Counted from the stretch's first letter, positions 20,483-32,954 are shown. The stretch is 64,000 nt of DNA from Lumbricus rubellus (GCA_945859605.1 OX243814.1:23639686-23703685), one strand, 5' to 3'. Notes: generated by a model not told the origin, from the sequence alone. Program-made: numbers and translations.

Positions 20483-22500
20483 AGCGTGTCTGCATCGGGT
20501 GTGTACCTGCTCTGCTCTGCAGCCTTAGCGCAACTCTTTAGCGACTTCTGGCTGCAGCGGAAGACGTATTATGTCTACGTGCTGCTTCTGCTGCTGCTGC
20601 TTCTGCTGCCTGAGGTCTATAGACTTTCAACAGTCGTCATTGTCGCCGTCGTTGAGCACTGACTGCTTCTTGCCTTCCAGATCGTCTCTGTGGCCTTCGT
20701 AAGTTTTACCTGCACGACTGCAATGTGAATTACTTTATAATTATTATTACGCTGTGATTATTACTAAATTGCAAGCTATTGGATAACCTACAACGATTTT
20801 TGATAACTTTGATACAGGTGTATCTCTTTAAGAATGCTTCATTAGCCTAACACTTTGACATTTCTATAGCGCCTTTAAAATCTCTCAAAGCCTTCAGAGA
20901 TGGAATTATGACGTTCGAGCAACATTTTTCAACTGAACTGCATGGAGTAGATTTTGAGACTGATTGTTCTTTTTGAGTTGCTATAGAACATAAGAAACAA
21001 TCTCAGATCTGGAGATTCAACTTCAATCACAAAGCGATTTCTGTCTCAATTCCGGCAGCCTACATCAGCGTTTAAAGCAAATTGTGCAGCTTTGAAAGAT
21101 GTGCTATAAGGAGAAAAAGGCGAAACAGAGACCTATTGCATATTACCTTTCTCTTCGTTTAGCCTACGTTAGAAGATGTAGGAATGCAGGAACACTGAGG
21201 AATCAACTTTCGACTAAAGTCTATGGAGCCTAAATTTTCTTGACGATTTGACGAGTTAAACAGATCATGAGATTGCTATGCACAACGACAGCCATAAATT
21301 ATAGACATTAATTTTGTCGATTGTTGACAGAATAGAAAATCTTGATTATCGAAATTGAAAGCACAATTTTACATTTAAATTCTTTAGCTTTTAGTTGACC
21401 AATCAAGAAACATTGTGCATTGTTATGAACAGTATTGTAGGCCTACACAGACAGAGGCATTCCGCCAAAGTGGCCAGATAGTCAGTGCTGGGTAAATGAT
21501 TAATTAGACTTATCAATTAGGTAAGCCAATTAGGCCTAATTAGGCTGGTAGTCTATTATCATACTCAGAAAATAGTAACCAAATTCTGAAAATTCTAATT
21601 AGATGCAGTCTAATTCTAATTACAATCTTATAATTAGCTTTATAATTAGGCCTAATTACCTTACCTAATATTTAAAATTTTTGACTCACATTTTGCTGCA
21701 TGCATTAGAATTTTTAGATTTGTTATGATAGTCTAATCTTTGTTATGCGGTTTTTATGACAAATTTCAGTACATGAACTACTATATCAGCAGAATAAAAT
21801 AATGTTTAAAAAGCCTGTTTTAGCATACAAGTGCTTCCTCAGAGCAGTCATAATACAAGTTTTATACACATTGTGATTACTTCTCTCTGAAAAGGCTACG
21901 GAGATTTTGGCTTCAATTCCTTGCGTTCAACAACTGAGTTGACAGTACTGTAGCTTGTTGGCTACAGGAAGTGTTGTGCAATCTCCTGTTGATCCCATTA
22001 TTATCGTACTAAAATACTAAATGACTGCCCATCCTAAGTCCGTACAATTTGAAAATGTCAGAAGCTGCGTCGTCACGTGTAATTGACCAGCCCTTCCTCC
22101 CTGCTCCATCCCTCCCACTGTTCTTCACTCCCTTCTAAATATATGCATGTGGGTTTTTTGTGTATTATGACTTTTTGCATGGCGCATGTAGCACTCATCA
22201 AAGTATTAAGTAACTCTCGTGCATAATAGATAATATAATGAACAACGTGACAAAACCTAAAAGCACCGTTTGATAATCTTACGACATAATAAATGAAATT
22301 GTTGTGCACGCTGAAATGTTTTAGATCCTGTATCGCATGTGGCTTTTGTTAGCGTTATATCGATGCCTTGTCACTGGAATAAATTAAGGCCGTCTGTTGG
22401 TCTGCTATTAATAACATGGGGGAAGTGTGGGGCGTATACACGATCAAGAAGAAGCGAGATCGACCGACAGACAAACAGACAAACAGAGAGATAGAGACAT

Positions 22501-22505
<5 letters not shown>

Positions 22506-22562
<57 letters not shown>
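22506..22562. repeat. (GA)n microsatellite
   Basis: Uninterrupted GA dinucleotides for about 57 bp, flanked by looser GACA/GAGA sequence. Confidence 0.97.
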
Positions 22563-22960
22563 GGGACAGAGAGGAGAAAGAGAGAGACGTACTTCTCTGT
22601 TTCTGTCTGATATCTGATTCTGTATAAACGATATTGCACCAAGTTTGCAGAAGACCTTTTTATATCTAGAAATGTATAATAAAAAGTATAACATGTGCAA
22701 GTGCGTATCTCATCATACATCCGTGCAGTTGCATAATTATTATGCACAGGATTAGCGAATTAATCAGTCAACAATCTTGCATAGGCATGTAAGCTTATGT
22801 GCAGAATTATGTTTAACCACAAAGCGATGTTTTTGTAACATTCTAAAAAATCAAGTGCATTTCCGTCCTTCCTCCGTTCTCCTTTCTCCACTTCTTCATC
22901 GTCCTTCTCAAGTTTTTCTATTTTAACCTATCAAACTCTCTGTCTCCCTTTGTATGTGTG

Positions 22961-22973
22961 TGTGTGTGTGTGC

Positions 22974-23039
<66 letters not shown>
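22961..23039. repeat. (GT)n followed by (CT)n microsatellite
   Basis: A short GT run passes into about 60 bp of CT repeats, some 130 bp before the first coding exon of the TRADD-N-like gene. Confidence 0.95.
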
Positions 23040-23040
<1 letters not shown>

Positions 23041-23167
23041 GCATTGACCAATATTCTGTATATATAATATTTATTTACAGTGCAGGTATACAGTTGAGAA
23101 TAATGACCTTTATATGACTAAGAATATTCTGTAATAATTGTATTTGTCGGCGGTGATGCTTCAGGTG

Positions 23168-23360
23168 ATGGCGGCCAGACCTCGTGACGCCATTCCCCCA
23201 TCACCTACTGCTGCTGCAGTCAATGACGTATGCGGCAACAGCATCAGCAGCATCAACTGCAGCTGCAGCAACCCCACTCGTTCGGGATTCGATCAAGAAG
23301 ATGACGACGATAAAGATGAAAGGAGAGACCCTTCGAGACCGCTTTATGACCGGCCAACAG
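23168..23360 (+). CDS. TRADD-N-like gene, coding exon 1
   Basis: Encodes MAARPRDAIPPSPTAAAV and an acidic patch DQEDDDDKDERRD. The CAG|GTGATGG sequence just before the ATG could be a splice acceptor (exon from 23165) after a non-coding exon. An in-frame ATG at 23156 is a weaker alternative start. This exon is the least supported part of the model because its sequence is low complexity. Confidence 0.5.
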
Positions 23361-25471
23361 GTGCGTGTCCAGGTGCTGCTGCTGCTGCCGTTGAATGATT
23401 GTGATGGCGCCATATAAATGCGACCACACATGCATATGATCGCTCGAGTGGATCGGTCAACAGCAGCAGCAGCAGCAGCCGACGCCCGACACCGACGCTC
23501 TCTTAAGCACCGATGAATTGCAGGCTGTGTTTGTGTGTGTGTGTGTGTGCTTGTTACTCTCTCTCCCTCTACCTGTATTTCTCTTTGTGCGTGGTTGTGT
23601 GTGTTTCTCTGTCTCTGCCTTTGTCTCTATCTCTGTCTGTCTGTCTCTCTGTCTCTCTGCTTCTGTCTCTCTGTCTCCGTCTCTGTATCTGGGTCTGTCT
23701 GTCTGTCTGTCTGTCTCTGTCTCTCTCTGTCTCCCTCCCTCCCTTCTCTCTCTGTCTTTGTCTCTCTCTCTGTCTCTCTCTGTCTCTGTCTCTCTGTCTC
23801 TGTCTCTGTCTCTCTTTCTCTGTCTCTGTCTGTCTCTCTGTCTCTGTCTCTGTCTCTCTGTCTCCGTCTCTGTTTCTGCCTCTGTGTCTGTCTGTCTCTC
23901 TCTCTATTACGCACAACTGCATCATGGCGATGGCCTCTTGTAGACTGGAGACGTCATCCACATAATCATCATATGAACCTGCTGAGACTTCTGGGTTAAT
24001 TACGCGGCTATGAAGACTTATATAGCAGACGATAATAATATATCATTGTTTCACGTCTCACCTGCATGCTTGCCCCACGTGACTAGCGAAGGAAAACTGG
24101 AGAAGTCAATTGGCTGCAATCAGTCTGAATTGTTTTTCGTTCGATTCAATGATTGAAACGCCCACGTGTGTTTACTTCATCGATTACCTATCGGTGACGA
24201 ACAACACTTTCGTTGTTATTGTAATCGCATCGAACTCGTAAATTTCTATAGCGCCTCATCAAGAGAAACGCCCGACTTGGCAGCACCAGACCACGACTGA
24301 AAGAATAGTTTTTCAAGCGCTTACGGATATTATGCAAGGAAAGGTGAAGAAGCTCATTACAAAGATGCTAGGCATTGTAGGCAACCCATTCGATAAAGAT
24401 CGACCGAACACAACGAAGTTTCTATATGGAGAAGTGTGGAAGTTCAAGCCATAGTGACAACCATGTGACCTTGAATGATAGAGCGAAGGAATCTACTACC
24501 TCGTCTAGAAAGCCTTAGGCCAATATTTCACCTCAAGTAGCATGACCCTTTCCTTATCATCTGCATTAACCCTTTCTTTATCATCTGCATTAACCCTTTC
24601 CTTATCAGTGCAGTTTCGTGATTGTTTTCATTTCAACTGCAGGACAGATTGGTTTGTACGTCGACGTTTATTCAACGACTGCATCTGAAAATCAGAAATT
24701 CGGATCTTATCTGTTATTCATTCACGAACTGATGGAGAAGCTGTTCATACAATTGAAAGCGAAACCTTTGTTTGCCATCAAAGGACATTTCATGCGCAGA
24801 AAACTGCTCGACGGAGTCATACTTGAGTCAATTGAACAAGGTATATTATTGACTTGCTATTCTCCATTATAAATAGACTAACTTTTAAAATTGCGGGCTT
24901 CGATTATGTTGCTGAGCTCACCATATAGGTCTATGCAGGCTATGCTACATAAGTTCTTAGTTAGCTGTTTGCTGTTTTTAGTTAGCAGACAAACATTAAT
25001 TTTAGTTGACATCTTAGACCTAGGCTACTATTCACTTTCAACAGTGACTGGATTCTAACAATGAGATAGGCCTATGTATTAATTTCGAAACTATTAAGGG
25101 AATGCTTGATATGAGACTTAGTTAGTCGATGAGGCTTCGTCAGGATGTGTCAAGACTTCGTTACCTATATAAAACACTTCTGATGGCATAAGAAAATATG
25201 ACAATTATTTTGTCTTCATAGGAATCGTGTTTTCACTGAGTTTCGATGGCGTGTCTTCACTCGATGCGCTGTGGCGTGACTACGAAGAGGGCGAACTGAG
25301 CGATGCCATGAGAAGACTTCTTCTGTTTCCAGACCTCGACATCCGTGAATCCGTTGGATCTACGTCCATCGAATATCGAACGAGATTATTCGCAGATGAA
25401 TTTCATCGATGCAGGAAGGAAATTGTGGACGGACAGGTCGCAACAAAGACTTTAAACGATCGACGTACGTC

Positions 25472-25507
<36 letters not shown>

Positions 25508-26505
25508 ATTTTGTCTGTCTGTTATAAATGCTATATTGATGCTGTGCCGACAAGAATAAACATTGAACGAAATTAGCAAAAAGTCAAAGCAAGTGTTTCC
25601 ATGTACGTAAATTGCCATAGTATAAGTTGGCAGATTTTGGCTTGTTGGTTACGACCACTCATAGCACAGTCAATGGATGGCGCATTGCATCTGATGCAAC
25701 GAAAACAAATGCATTGCCTACAATTGGTTATATCGACTGCTTGGTCATAGCCAATAATAATATAGGCATTTTATGCTATGTTTGGTTAGCATACAATTGG
25801 TGATATATCGACTAGGGGTACATGGTCATAGTTTATAATGCAAACTGTGCTTTGAGAGTCTGTTGTTGTTGTCTGTTGTTTGCAGCGATCGATGTTTCGT
25901 TGTTACGATACGTCAAAGATCGTCAACGCGTTCTCTCATCAAGGATCGTGTCTGTCAAGGACGGTCTGAGGTCCGTCGATCAACATCTGACAGAGTTCAT
26001 CCTCACCTACAAACAACTCATCTCAACGAATCCCGTCCTCACCACGAAATCCCTGGCGGAGTTCGAGTCAACCGTTCGAAGGGCGAGGGAGTCACCTGAG
26101 AACCGCCTCAGCCTCGTCCACCTCGAGCGATACCTGATCGTCGTCGACGAAATTCGTGATATGCTGAGAGCCTTCGAAGAGGACGTCTGCCATCCACTGG
26201 CACAGATCCACGACCACTGTGAGACGTCGAACCAGAAGGAGATGAAGCGAAGGATTGGACTGAACGTCACCCGAACACAGACGCAGCTCGACAAGGACTC
26301 TGACCTGTCGACCATGTACCATCCGTCCGTCAAGAGCAGAATACTAGCACGCGAAGAAGGGCTGTTCATGGGTCTGCTCTCTCTGTCGATGGTTGCTCTT
26401 GAAGCGGCGGAAAATGTCGACAACGACCTCGATGAATACTTCTCAGCACATCACACACAGACGATTCTTTCGAAGATGAAAACAACTTTTTCAGCTTTTC
26501 TCTAA
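23168..26505 (+). CDS. TRADD-N-domain-like protein, four coding exons
   Basis: Exons 23168-23360, 24643-24840, 25222-25464 and 25886-26505 join to 417 codons plus stop. All three introns are phase 1: each exon ends with one spare base and the next supplies two. Donors are CAG|GTGCGT, AAG|GTATAT and GAC|GTACGT; acceptors are AACTGCAG, TCTTCATAG and TTTGCAG. The start ATG at 23168 has G at -3 and +4. Residues 1-64 are low complexity and acidic. About 66-220 resemble the N-terminal domain of TRADD and TRADD-like proteins of invertebrates (beta strand GIVFSLSF, then LDALWRDYEEGELSDAMRRL). The C-terminal 200 residues are strongly helical with no death domain recognised. Function is unknown; a signalling scaffold is a guess. 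Confidence 0.75.
23530..23911. repeat. Long (CTGT/CTCT)n pyrimidine tract
   Basis: About 380 bp of CTGTCT and CTCTCT variants in intron 1 of the TRADD-N-like gene. It generates long open frames on both strands, which are artefacts of the repeat. Confidence 0.95.
24247..24475 (-). mobile_element. Minus-strand SINE/LINE 3' region
   Basis: Starts TTCTATAGCGCCTCATCAAGAG and matches 19838-20050 over about 200 bp (landmarks CCCGACTTGGCA, TTTTTCAAGCGCTTACGG, GAAGCTCATTAC). It lies in intron 1 of the TRADD-N-like gene. Confidence 0.6.
24546..24613. repeat. 24-bp tandem repeat, about 2.8 copies
   Basis: Units of CCCTTTCCTTATCATCTGCA followed by TTAA lie just upstream of the exon 2 acceptor and add to its pyrimidine tract. 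Confidence 0.85.
24643..24840 (+). CDS. TRADD-N-like gene, coding exon 2
   Basis: After a shared Gly codon it encodes QIGLYVDVYSTTASENQKFG followed by a helix-forming stretch LFIHELMEKLFIQLKAK. This corresponds to the first strand and helix of a TRADD-N-like fold. The exon begins and ends in phase 1. Confidence 0.75.
25222..25464 (+). CDS. TRADD-N-like gene, coding exon 3
   Basis: Encodes GIVFSLSFDGVSSLDALWRD then YEEGELSDAMRRLLLF and a closing strand with LFADEFHRCRKEI. The phrase LWRDYxxGELS is the most family-like signature in the protein. The donor lies just before a (CTGT)n microsatellite (25473-25530). Confidence 0.8.
25886..26505 (+). CDS. TRADD-N-like gene, terminal coding exon
   Basis: Encodes about 205 residues predicted by composition to be helical, for example YVKDRQRVLSSRIVSVKDGL, LERYLIVVDEIRDMLRAFEE and GLLSLSMVALEAAENVDNDL. 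The heptad-like spacing and the final ALEAAENVDNDLDEYF remind me of a BAR-type helical bundle, but this is only an impression. The stop is TAA at 26503-26505. Confidence 0.78.
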
Positions 26506-26841
26506 GATTGATTCACACACTGGTCGCCATACTGTCAGCGGCATCGCTGAAGGATAAATAGTAGACCTACTCTTCATGTGATCAGATTAACCCTTCTGCC
26601 TGTCAACTATTATTGCCACTCCTTTCTTCGTCCACTCATTTGAGTACAGTCCCAAAGTCCCTTCCTTGCTTCCTCGCTTTGATTTTCATCATCTATGTCT
26701 ATAATATTGATCTATTTTAGTCCCCATGAATCAGTTCTGTTAAAGCAATTATCTAGTTCTTCATTTTCCATCTCAATCGTACTTTGTGCAGTGTATTTGC
26801 AGTTAATTTTAAGTAGTTGAATGATTATTTGAAATAATATA

Positions 26842-28173
26842 GGGTCTTATCATGTAAGTCGGACACCCTTTTGTTCTGACCGAGGTTACTTCGTAACGGA
26901 GCGTCACGTCTACATGATGTAAAGTTTATTGGGCAGCTTATCATCTCATTCAACTAATGCATTCAGTTAAACCTGGCCAATTTAAAATGAATTTGACCAG
27001 GAGTGTGCCAAGTACTGCGAGCTGGCGAAATTTGAGTTTTCGGTTTTTCGGGTAAAGTTGGACACTTTGGTGGGTAAACTCGGACAACATAATATGCTTA
27101 TAGGATCTTATGTTGTTAGAGTCGGACAATCGATAAACTGACCGATTTTCATCAAGATCTGTGCCAAATTTAATTGTAAGATAACATTGAACATTGAAAA
27201 TAACTGTAAAATCAAATCAAATGTCAGTACACTAGCCACACTTGCCTACATTTATTGAAAAGATCGCTCTCAGGGCCTAGCATCAGACTAGCATGAAAAC
27301 CTATAATAGACCTAGCTCAGCTAGCTGCAAAGCAGACAAACAGAGAAGGCCTATGCCTATAATATATAAAACTCGACTACTTATATACCTACAAAAACCT
27401 ATGAAATCTAGATCCATAAAAAAGTTAAAAAAAGAATAAGAACTTTTCTAATAATTTTCTGAAACATTCCAAACACGTCAAAAAATAATCATCAGAGATC
27501 CCCATATGTCAACGTTTGAACCACGCTTATTTTACTAAAATTGTCATGCGGATCGTTAACATTGCCATAGCTTATATAACATAGGCATAACGCTACACAT
27601 AAACCAGTTTCCTATTGGCCTTCAATGTCTCTCTTTATTCTTTTAAAACCTTTTTGCCAAATTCAAGCCTTGGTTTGCCTATGAAGCATTAGCGTGAACC
27701 TAGTTTTGTCAAAGTCGGACACATCACAGCAGGGTGTAATAATGTTGTCCGACTTTGACACAAGCCTATATGGCAAAGTCGGACAGCAAATAGCTCTAGT
27801 TTCAACCATGACACTAATTCGATATCCTTCAAACAAGTTACGCAAACCAGATATTATACTGTAATCCAGGTGCTAAAAAGTCAAACTCTTCCTCCTCGGT
27901 AATTAAAATTATCATAAACCCTTAACAATGAATGATGGATTTCATTATGACAGCATGCAAAATGCTACGAATCTGACATGTATCGATAGTAATCGACGTC
28001 TTAAAATTAAATCAACGATCCCTTGAAGCTTCTGAAGTTTTAATCATTAGATAAACCCTCTGCAAATAAAATCTATGATACTGCCACCTGGTGATCGAAA
28101 TCTCGTCTGCGTTGCAGGTCGGAGAAAATTTTGTCCGACTTTACCTGATGTCCGACTTTACGTTAGGTCTCCC
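26842..28173. mobile_element. Non-autonomous TA-flanked transposon with internal GTCGGACA motifs
   Basis: The ends are GGGTCTTATCATGTAAGTCG and the complement of GGGAGACCTAACGTAAAGTC, each leading into GTCGGACA, with TA directly outside both. Inside, AAAGTCGGACA or close variants recur in both orientations (about 26855, 27053, 27075, 27119, 27712, 27747, 27775, 28133 and 28149). No transposase was found. Confidence 0.7.
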
Positions 28174-29792
28174 TACGATTGAGCATTTCTTGATATCACA
28201 TCCATGAACATCAAGAGATCTCTTGACATAATTATGCGCATAATATTATACGAACCTAAACCATAGGAGTGACTCAGGTGAGAGAAATAAGTGAATCGGA
28301 AGAAGAAGGCTGAGAGGCGAAAAAGAGAAACAGAGTTACGAACAGAAAAATCAGAGTAGAGAAAGAGAGAACAAGGATAGAAGGAGGAAAACAAAGAATT
28401 GTTTTTCTTTTTTCCATAATTCAGCGCTCTATGTGCTAATTTTATTTAGTAGGCCTATATTAATATATTTGATTATAGGCTATAGGCTATTTGATTAGAA
28501 GTAGAGCCTAATTGTTTATATTATTTTTGTTGTTACTGTTATTATTGTCATTAATGTCATCTTCGTCATCATCATCATAATCAGCATCAACATAATTAAT
28601 TTTTTGTTTGACCCATGAATTTTTTTTAAAAATCAATTTAATACAATGAAACATAATATTATTCAAAATAATACAAATATTACTCGTTGAAATGCGTGAA
28701 ATATGTGTAAAATTAGATGACGCATATGAACTTCATTAGGCTTTAGACCGCTTTGGATGACATATTCGCACTTCATGCATGACATTACATTACATTACTT
28801 CATCGTTGTTGATGATTTCCGCAGACCGCAGACCGCAGACTATAGCTATCAAACAATTTGCAGGAAAACTCCTCTGTAGGCCTACGCGCAAATATGTAGC
28901 CTATATTGTAGGTCCAATATTAGTAGGCTAGGTCTATAAGTCTAGAATAACCAACCCTAAAACCAGTCACAAACGACATATTTCTTACAAATGGTAAATG
29001 ACATAAGAATTATCAAAAAACCTAAGTATCGAAACAAAATTATAAAAAAGAAACCCATAACAATGCGTTTGTCATAGGCCCATTACAATGACCAAACCCA
29101 AATAGCTGCTGGTTTGCCAATGAAGTCCATGAACAAATCTCAAAAACATGACAGCTGCATGGTTTCCCAATAAAGTTCCGAGTAATCGCGGATTTTATAA
29201 AATATGCTTCATTTAAATATCACAATAATTTTCATTCTCAGATAAACTTCAAGTCTAATAAGGAACGACTACTGCAAAAATCCAGATATGAAGACATAAG
29301 CTTATAGTCTACTATAAGATTAAGCAACAACTTGACAAAGATAAACAGTTTCTTTTCTTCCATTTCTTTAGTAGACGTTATTTCATCGTATCACTCTTCA
29401 AATGGCTACTTTTCCACGGTTGTCTTGCACTTGAAACAAAATATAAAACGAATTTAGTATCATTTATAAAGTAGCATGGACTTTTTAACTTTTAATGCTG
29501 ACATTCCAGCATTTTACTAAATCACGAAGAATTAACTTCCACAAATAAGAGACAAACCATTCACTTTCACTCTAACTCACACAAGTAATAGACATCACTG
29601 CGCTGTTAGACATGTTTGAGCTTCAATTTATCCTTCTAGAATTTCTTCTCCAGTCTTCTTCTGCAGTTCCATGAGTAGGTCTAAAACGACGCCATTTTTC
29701 TCTACATGTATAGGCCCCTGTGCGCTTCTCCTTAATTTTCTTTATATCTTTGAGCAGATGTTTTCTGTATGCATGCGCCCTCTGTATGCCTA

Positions 29793-29860
<68 letters not shown>

Positions 29861-30016
29861 TATTATTTAGGCTAATGCATTATTTACTCTAGAGCTAGAA
29901 CAAGACCATGAATGAACACGATTTTTACACCTAAGCTCAACAGTAGGCCTACTGCAGTTCACCAGGTATTCGGCGATCTCGTCTTTAATTGGTTGCATAA
30001 AATTTAGTTTTCGATC
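28174..30016. other. AT-rich intergenic stretch
   Basis: No gene seen. Contains a purine-rich stretch (28270-28395) and a pure TA run of about 64 bp (29793-29856). Confidence 0.6.
29793..29856. repeat. (TA)n microsatellite
   Basis: Uninterrupted TA dinucleotides, about 160 bp before the second composite transposon. Confidence 0.97.
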
Positions 30017-30378
30017 AATAACACTACGTAACAAAATTTTACTTTTTGTTTGTTCCTGGGTATTAAGTGTTATTTCCTGATTGCTTCTGACTCAAAAGTA
30101 TAGAAAATGGCCATTATACCCCAAAGACTTTGCTTTTCAGGCCAGGAGATTGATTATTCTGAAATGTAACTGTTTCTTCGGAACATTGAAATATAAAGCC
30201 AGTCATGTGTTAACTCTAAGTAGCTGTACAGCTTTTGTGAGCTTCCGGGAATATTCTAGAATGTGCGAGAACACCTATAAAATAAATAAAGATGCCTTGA
30301 GCCCACCATGCACGATGACAACAGAAAAACATTTTAGGCATACGTGGCAAACAACTCCGTTATGGGCATGACAAAAAT

Positions 30379-31046
30379 CCGTACTGTCCAAACCAAAAAG
30401 ACCTCAACGATTTGATCAGAGATCTTGGCTCCACCAAATCCAATGCAGACCTTTTGACGTCTACACTGAAACAGTGGAACCTGTTGGATGGCAATGTCCA
30501 AATCGCAGATCAGAGGAAGCGTCATCAAGCATTTTCAAGCTTTTTACAAGTCAAGATGGACTCTGCTTCTGTCACAACGCGACCAGTCTGTTTCAGGAAA
30601 TTGGAATCGACTGCAACCCGACCGAGTGGCGTCTCTTCATTGACAGTTCATCTCGGAGCCTCAAAGATGTGCTACTCCATAATGGGAACAAGTACCCATT
30701 CCTTCCTCTGGCTCACTCAGTACACCTCAAAGAGGATTACAACAGCGTGAAAACCTTGTTAGCCGCCTTGAAGTTCGATGGGTACGGCTGGGATGTCATA
30801 GGAGACTTCAAAAGTGTATCATTCCTGATGGGTCTGGACAAAGTTTCCTTGCTACCTTTGCCTTTGGAACAGCAGAGACAAAAAGACACACTACCACAAG
30901 CGGGACTGGTCCCAACGGGCCGAGTTCAATGTGGATACAGTAAAAATGTCAAGTGGGAGCCACTGATCGATCCTCGGAAAGTGCTGATGCCACCACTGCA
31001 CATTAAATCGGGTCTAATGAAACAATTTGTCACAGTTAAGGCTATG
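30379..31046 (+). pseudogene. Broken transposase-like ORF (copy 2)
   Basis: Same disrupted frame as at 17555-18222, with the same frameshifts and the same loss of its C-terminal half. Shared damage means the element was already dead when it was copied. Confidence 0.7.
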
Positions 31047-31904
31047 GGTCAGGTGCTCATTGCCCTGAGAGCATGGATGGCATCAAACCGTCTTAGACTA
31101 AACCCTTCTAAAACCAAATTCATTTGGTTGGGCTCCCGGTAGCAGCAGCTGTCTAAGATTAATCTGAATGACCTCTCTGCTGAATTTCCTGACTGTACTT
31201 TCTTCACCTTGGTCCGTGACCTTGGCGTCGTGCTAGACCAGGAACTACTTTTGTGCCTCACCTCAATCGTCTCAGTCGCTCATGTTTCTGTCAGCTGCGC
31301 CAGCTTCGCACTGTCGCTCGCTCTCTCTCGCTCAACTGGCACTGCAACTACGCTTGTACATTCCTTTGTCTCAGCTCGTCTTGACTACTGCTTATCCCTT
31401 TATGCTGTTTTACCATCTGGTCGGTTATCTTCTTTTGACCGTATTCTACGAGCTGCGGCGCGCCTCATTGGTCAACTGCTGAAATTTGGTCACTTTACAA
31501 AATACATGCTGGAGGTTCTGCATTGGCTCCCTGTCCGTCAGCGCATCGAATACAGAATCTCTTCTTTGATATTGCGATGCCACCTAGGTCTTGCTCCAAA
31601 TTACCTACTTGATCTTTGTCGGCCCGCGTCAAGTACTCGGACTGGTCGGTCCTTGCGCTCGGCTGATAGGGGAGTGCTCTTGGTTCCGTTTGCTCGCACC
31701 TCCATCATGCAGAGTCGTGTTTTTCTGTGGTTGGCCCGGTGGTATGGAATGCCCTCCCACTTGAGCTTCGCCTGTTCCCTAGATCACTCTCTGACACATT
31801 CTATAAACACTTAAAAACTGTTCTGTTTGGTCGTACTGGAGTCGTGAGCGCCTCTGAGTAGTTTCCTTGAAGAGGCGCTATATAAATACTTGAATGAATG
31901 AATG
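31047..31904 (+). pseudogene. Nested CR1/L2-like LINE 3' fragment (copy 2)
   Basis: Identical in reading to 18223-19080, ending in the hairpin tail GCGCCTCTGAGTAG...GAGGCGCTATATAAAT and TGAATGAATGAATG. Confidence 0.85.
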
Positions 31905-32954
31905 TTGCTTTAGAGTCATTTTGTCATATTTTGTGGTTTTTTGTGACCCATATGGTTTTCTTATGACTTTACGCGAACAAAAGCAAGGAAATTCACTCGT
32001 TTTTGGTGGAACCAGGTTTTTTCTTTTAAATATCGTTCTCGAGTCCACAAAAGCAAAGTTTAAACAGAATAACAACCATTTCCTATACTTTTGAGGCACA
32101 AATAACCAGGAAATCACACTCATTGCCCAGGAACAAAAATCGTGTTACATAGTGTAATTATTGTTCGTCGCAGTGCGTCATCAGTGGCGAGTAAAAACAA
32201 AAAAATCGTTGGTGATAGTTTCTGAAGAATATAGGCCTAAATATAATATATTATATAATTAATAGAAAGCCTACAGCAGACAGAAATATTGTCTTAGTGA
32301 CTTATTGCGGTAGGCCTATACCGAGAGGTTCCGCTGCAATCGTCAAACGCAAAAGACTTTTAAAAGACTAAACGATTCTTTATAATAATTATCCTCTTCC
32401 ATCGTCTTTCACTTTTCTTTATCCTCTAAGTATACAATATTATAAAGATCTGCTCTGGTCCTACTGGACTATTTTATTGCTATTCTTTACTATTTGTCGG
32501 TCCCCAAAAGAGCATCGATCGGTGCTATTATAGGCATTAACATTGGTGTGTTGTTAAAATCACACCGTATCCCTATAGATCACGGTGAGTGGTGACCCCA
32601 CCCTCATTCCACAATAGTCACCGTCGGTGTCAATGTCTTTAAGCCATTGCATACCGTAACATTGCCCGTGCTTCGGTGATTTGGTGTCATTTTGCAAATA
32701 GTCGTCGTATCTATTGAAATGAAACTTTCTTATCACGGCCACCGACGTTGACGTAAAAAAGTCACCGCTTATCTTGACATAGGAGTCACTCGGTGCACTG
32801 CAGCTGCTGGCTCTTGATTATAGGCCTACAGTTATGTGTACTCGTCGCATTACTTGATAATAGTCACTGCACTACTTATAGTATTGTACCGCATAACCCC
32901 GTGAACCCCCACCCATTTAGGTGCATTAAGTTTCGCCGTAATATGTAGGCTATT

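Larger units (their letters stand above)
12223..23167. other. Intergenic region after the protocadherin gene
   Basis: The first part is presumably 3' UTR, but no clear polyadenylation site could be fixed. The rest holds a hAT MITE, a 33-bp minisatellite, one composite transposon, SINE/LINE tails on the minus strand (14521-14560, 19838-20120, 20866-20890) and on the plus strand (15075-15110), and two NRF1-like palindromes. Reading frames of 60-170 codons here lack recognisable domains or splice context. Confidence 0.6.
30017..32159 (+). mobile_element. Composite DNA transposon, copy 2
   Basis: Base-for-base repeat, as far as I can read, of 17193-19335, including the frameshifts and the nested LINE. 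The left flank (GTTTTCGATC) and right flank (ATTGTTCGTC) do not match each other or copy 1, and no clean target duplication is visible here. Confidence 0.85.

Noticed and set aside
22355..22747. Ser/Leu-rich 130-codon frame, minus strand
   Set aside because: Produced by the GA dinucleotide repeat; no start context, domain or splice partner.
23513..23999. 150-codon frames in three registers
   Set aside because: Pyrimidine repeat in an intron; simultaneous openness in three frames indicates composition.
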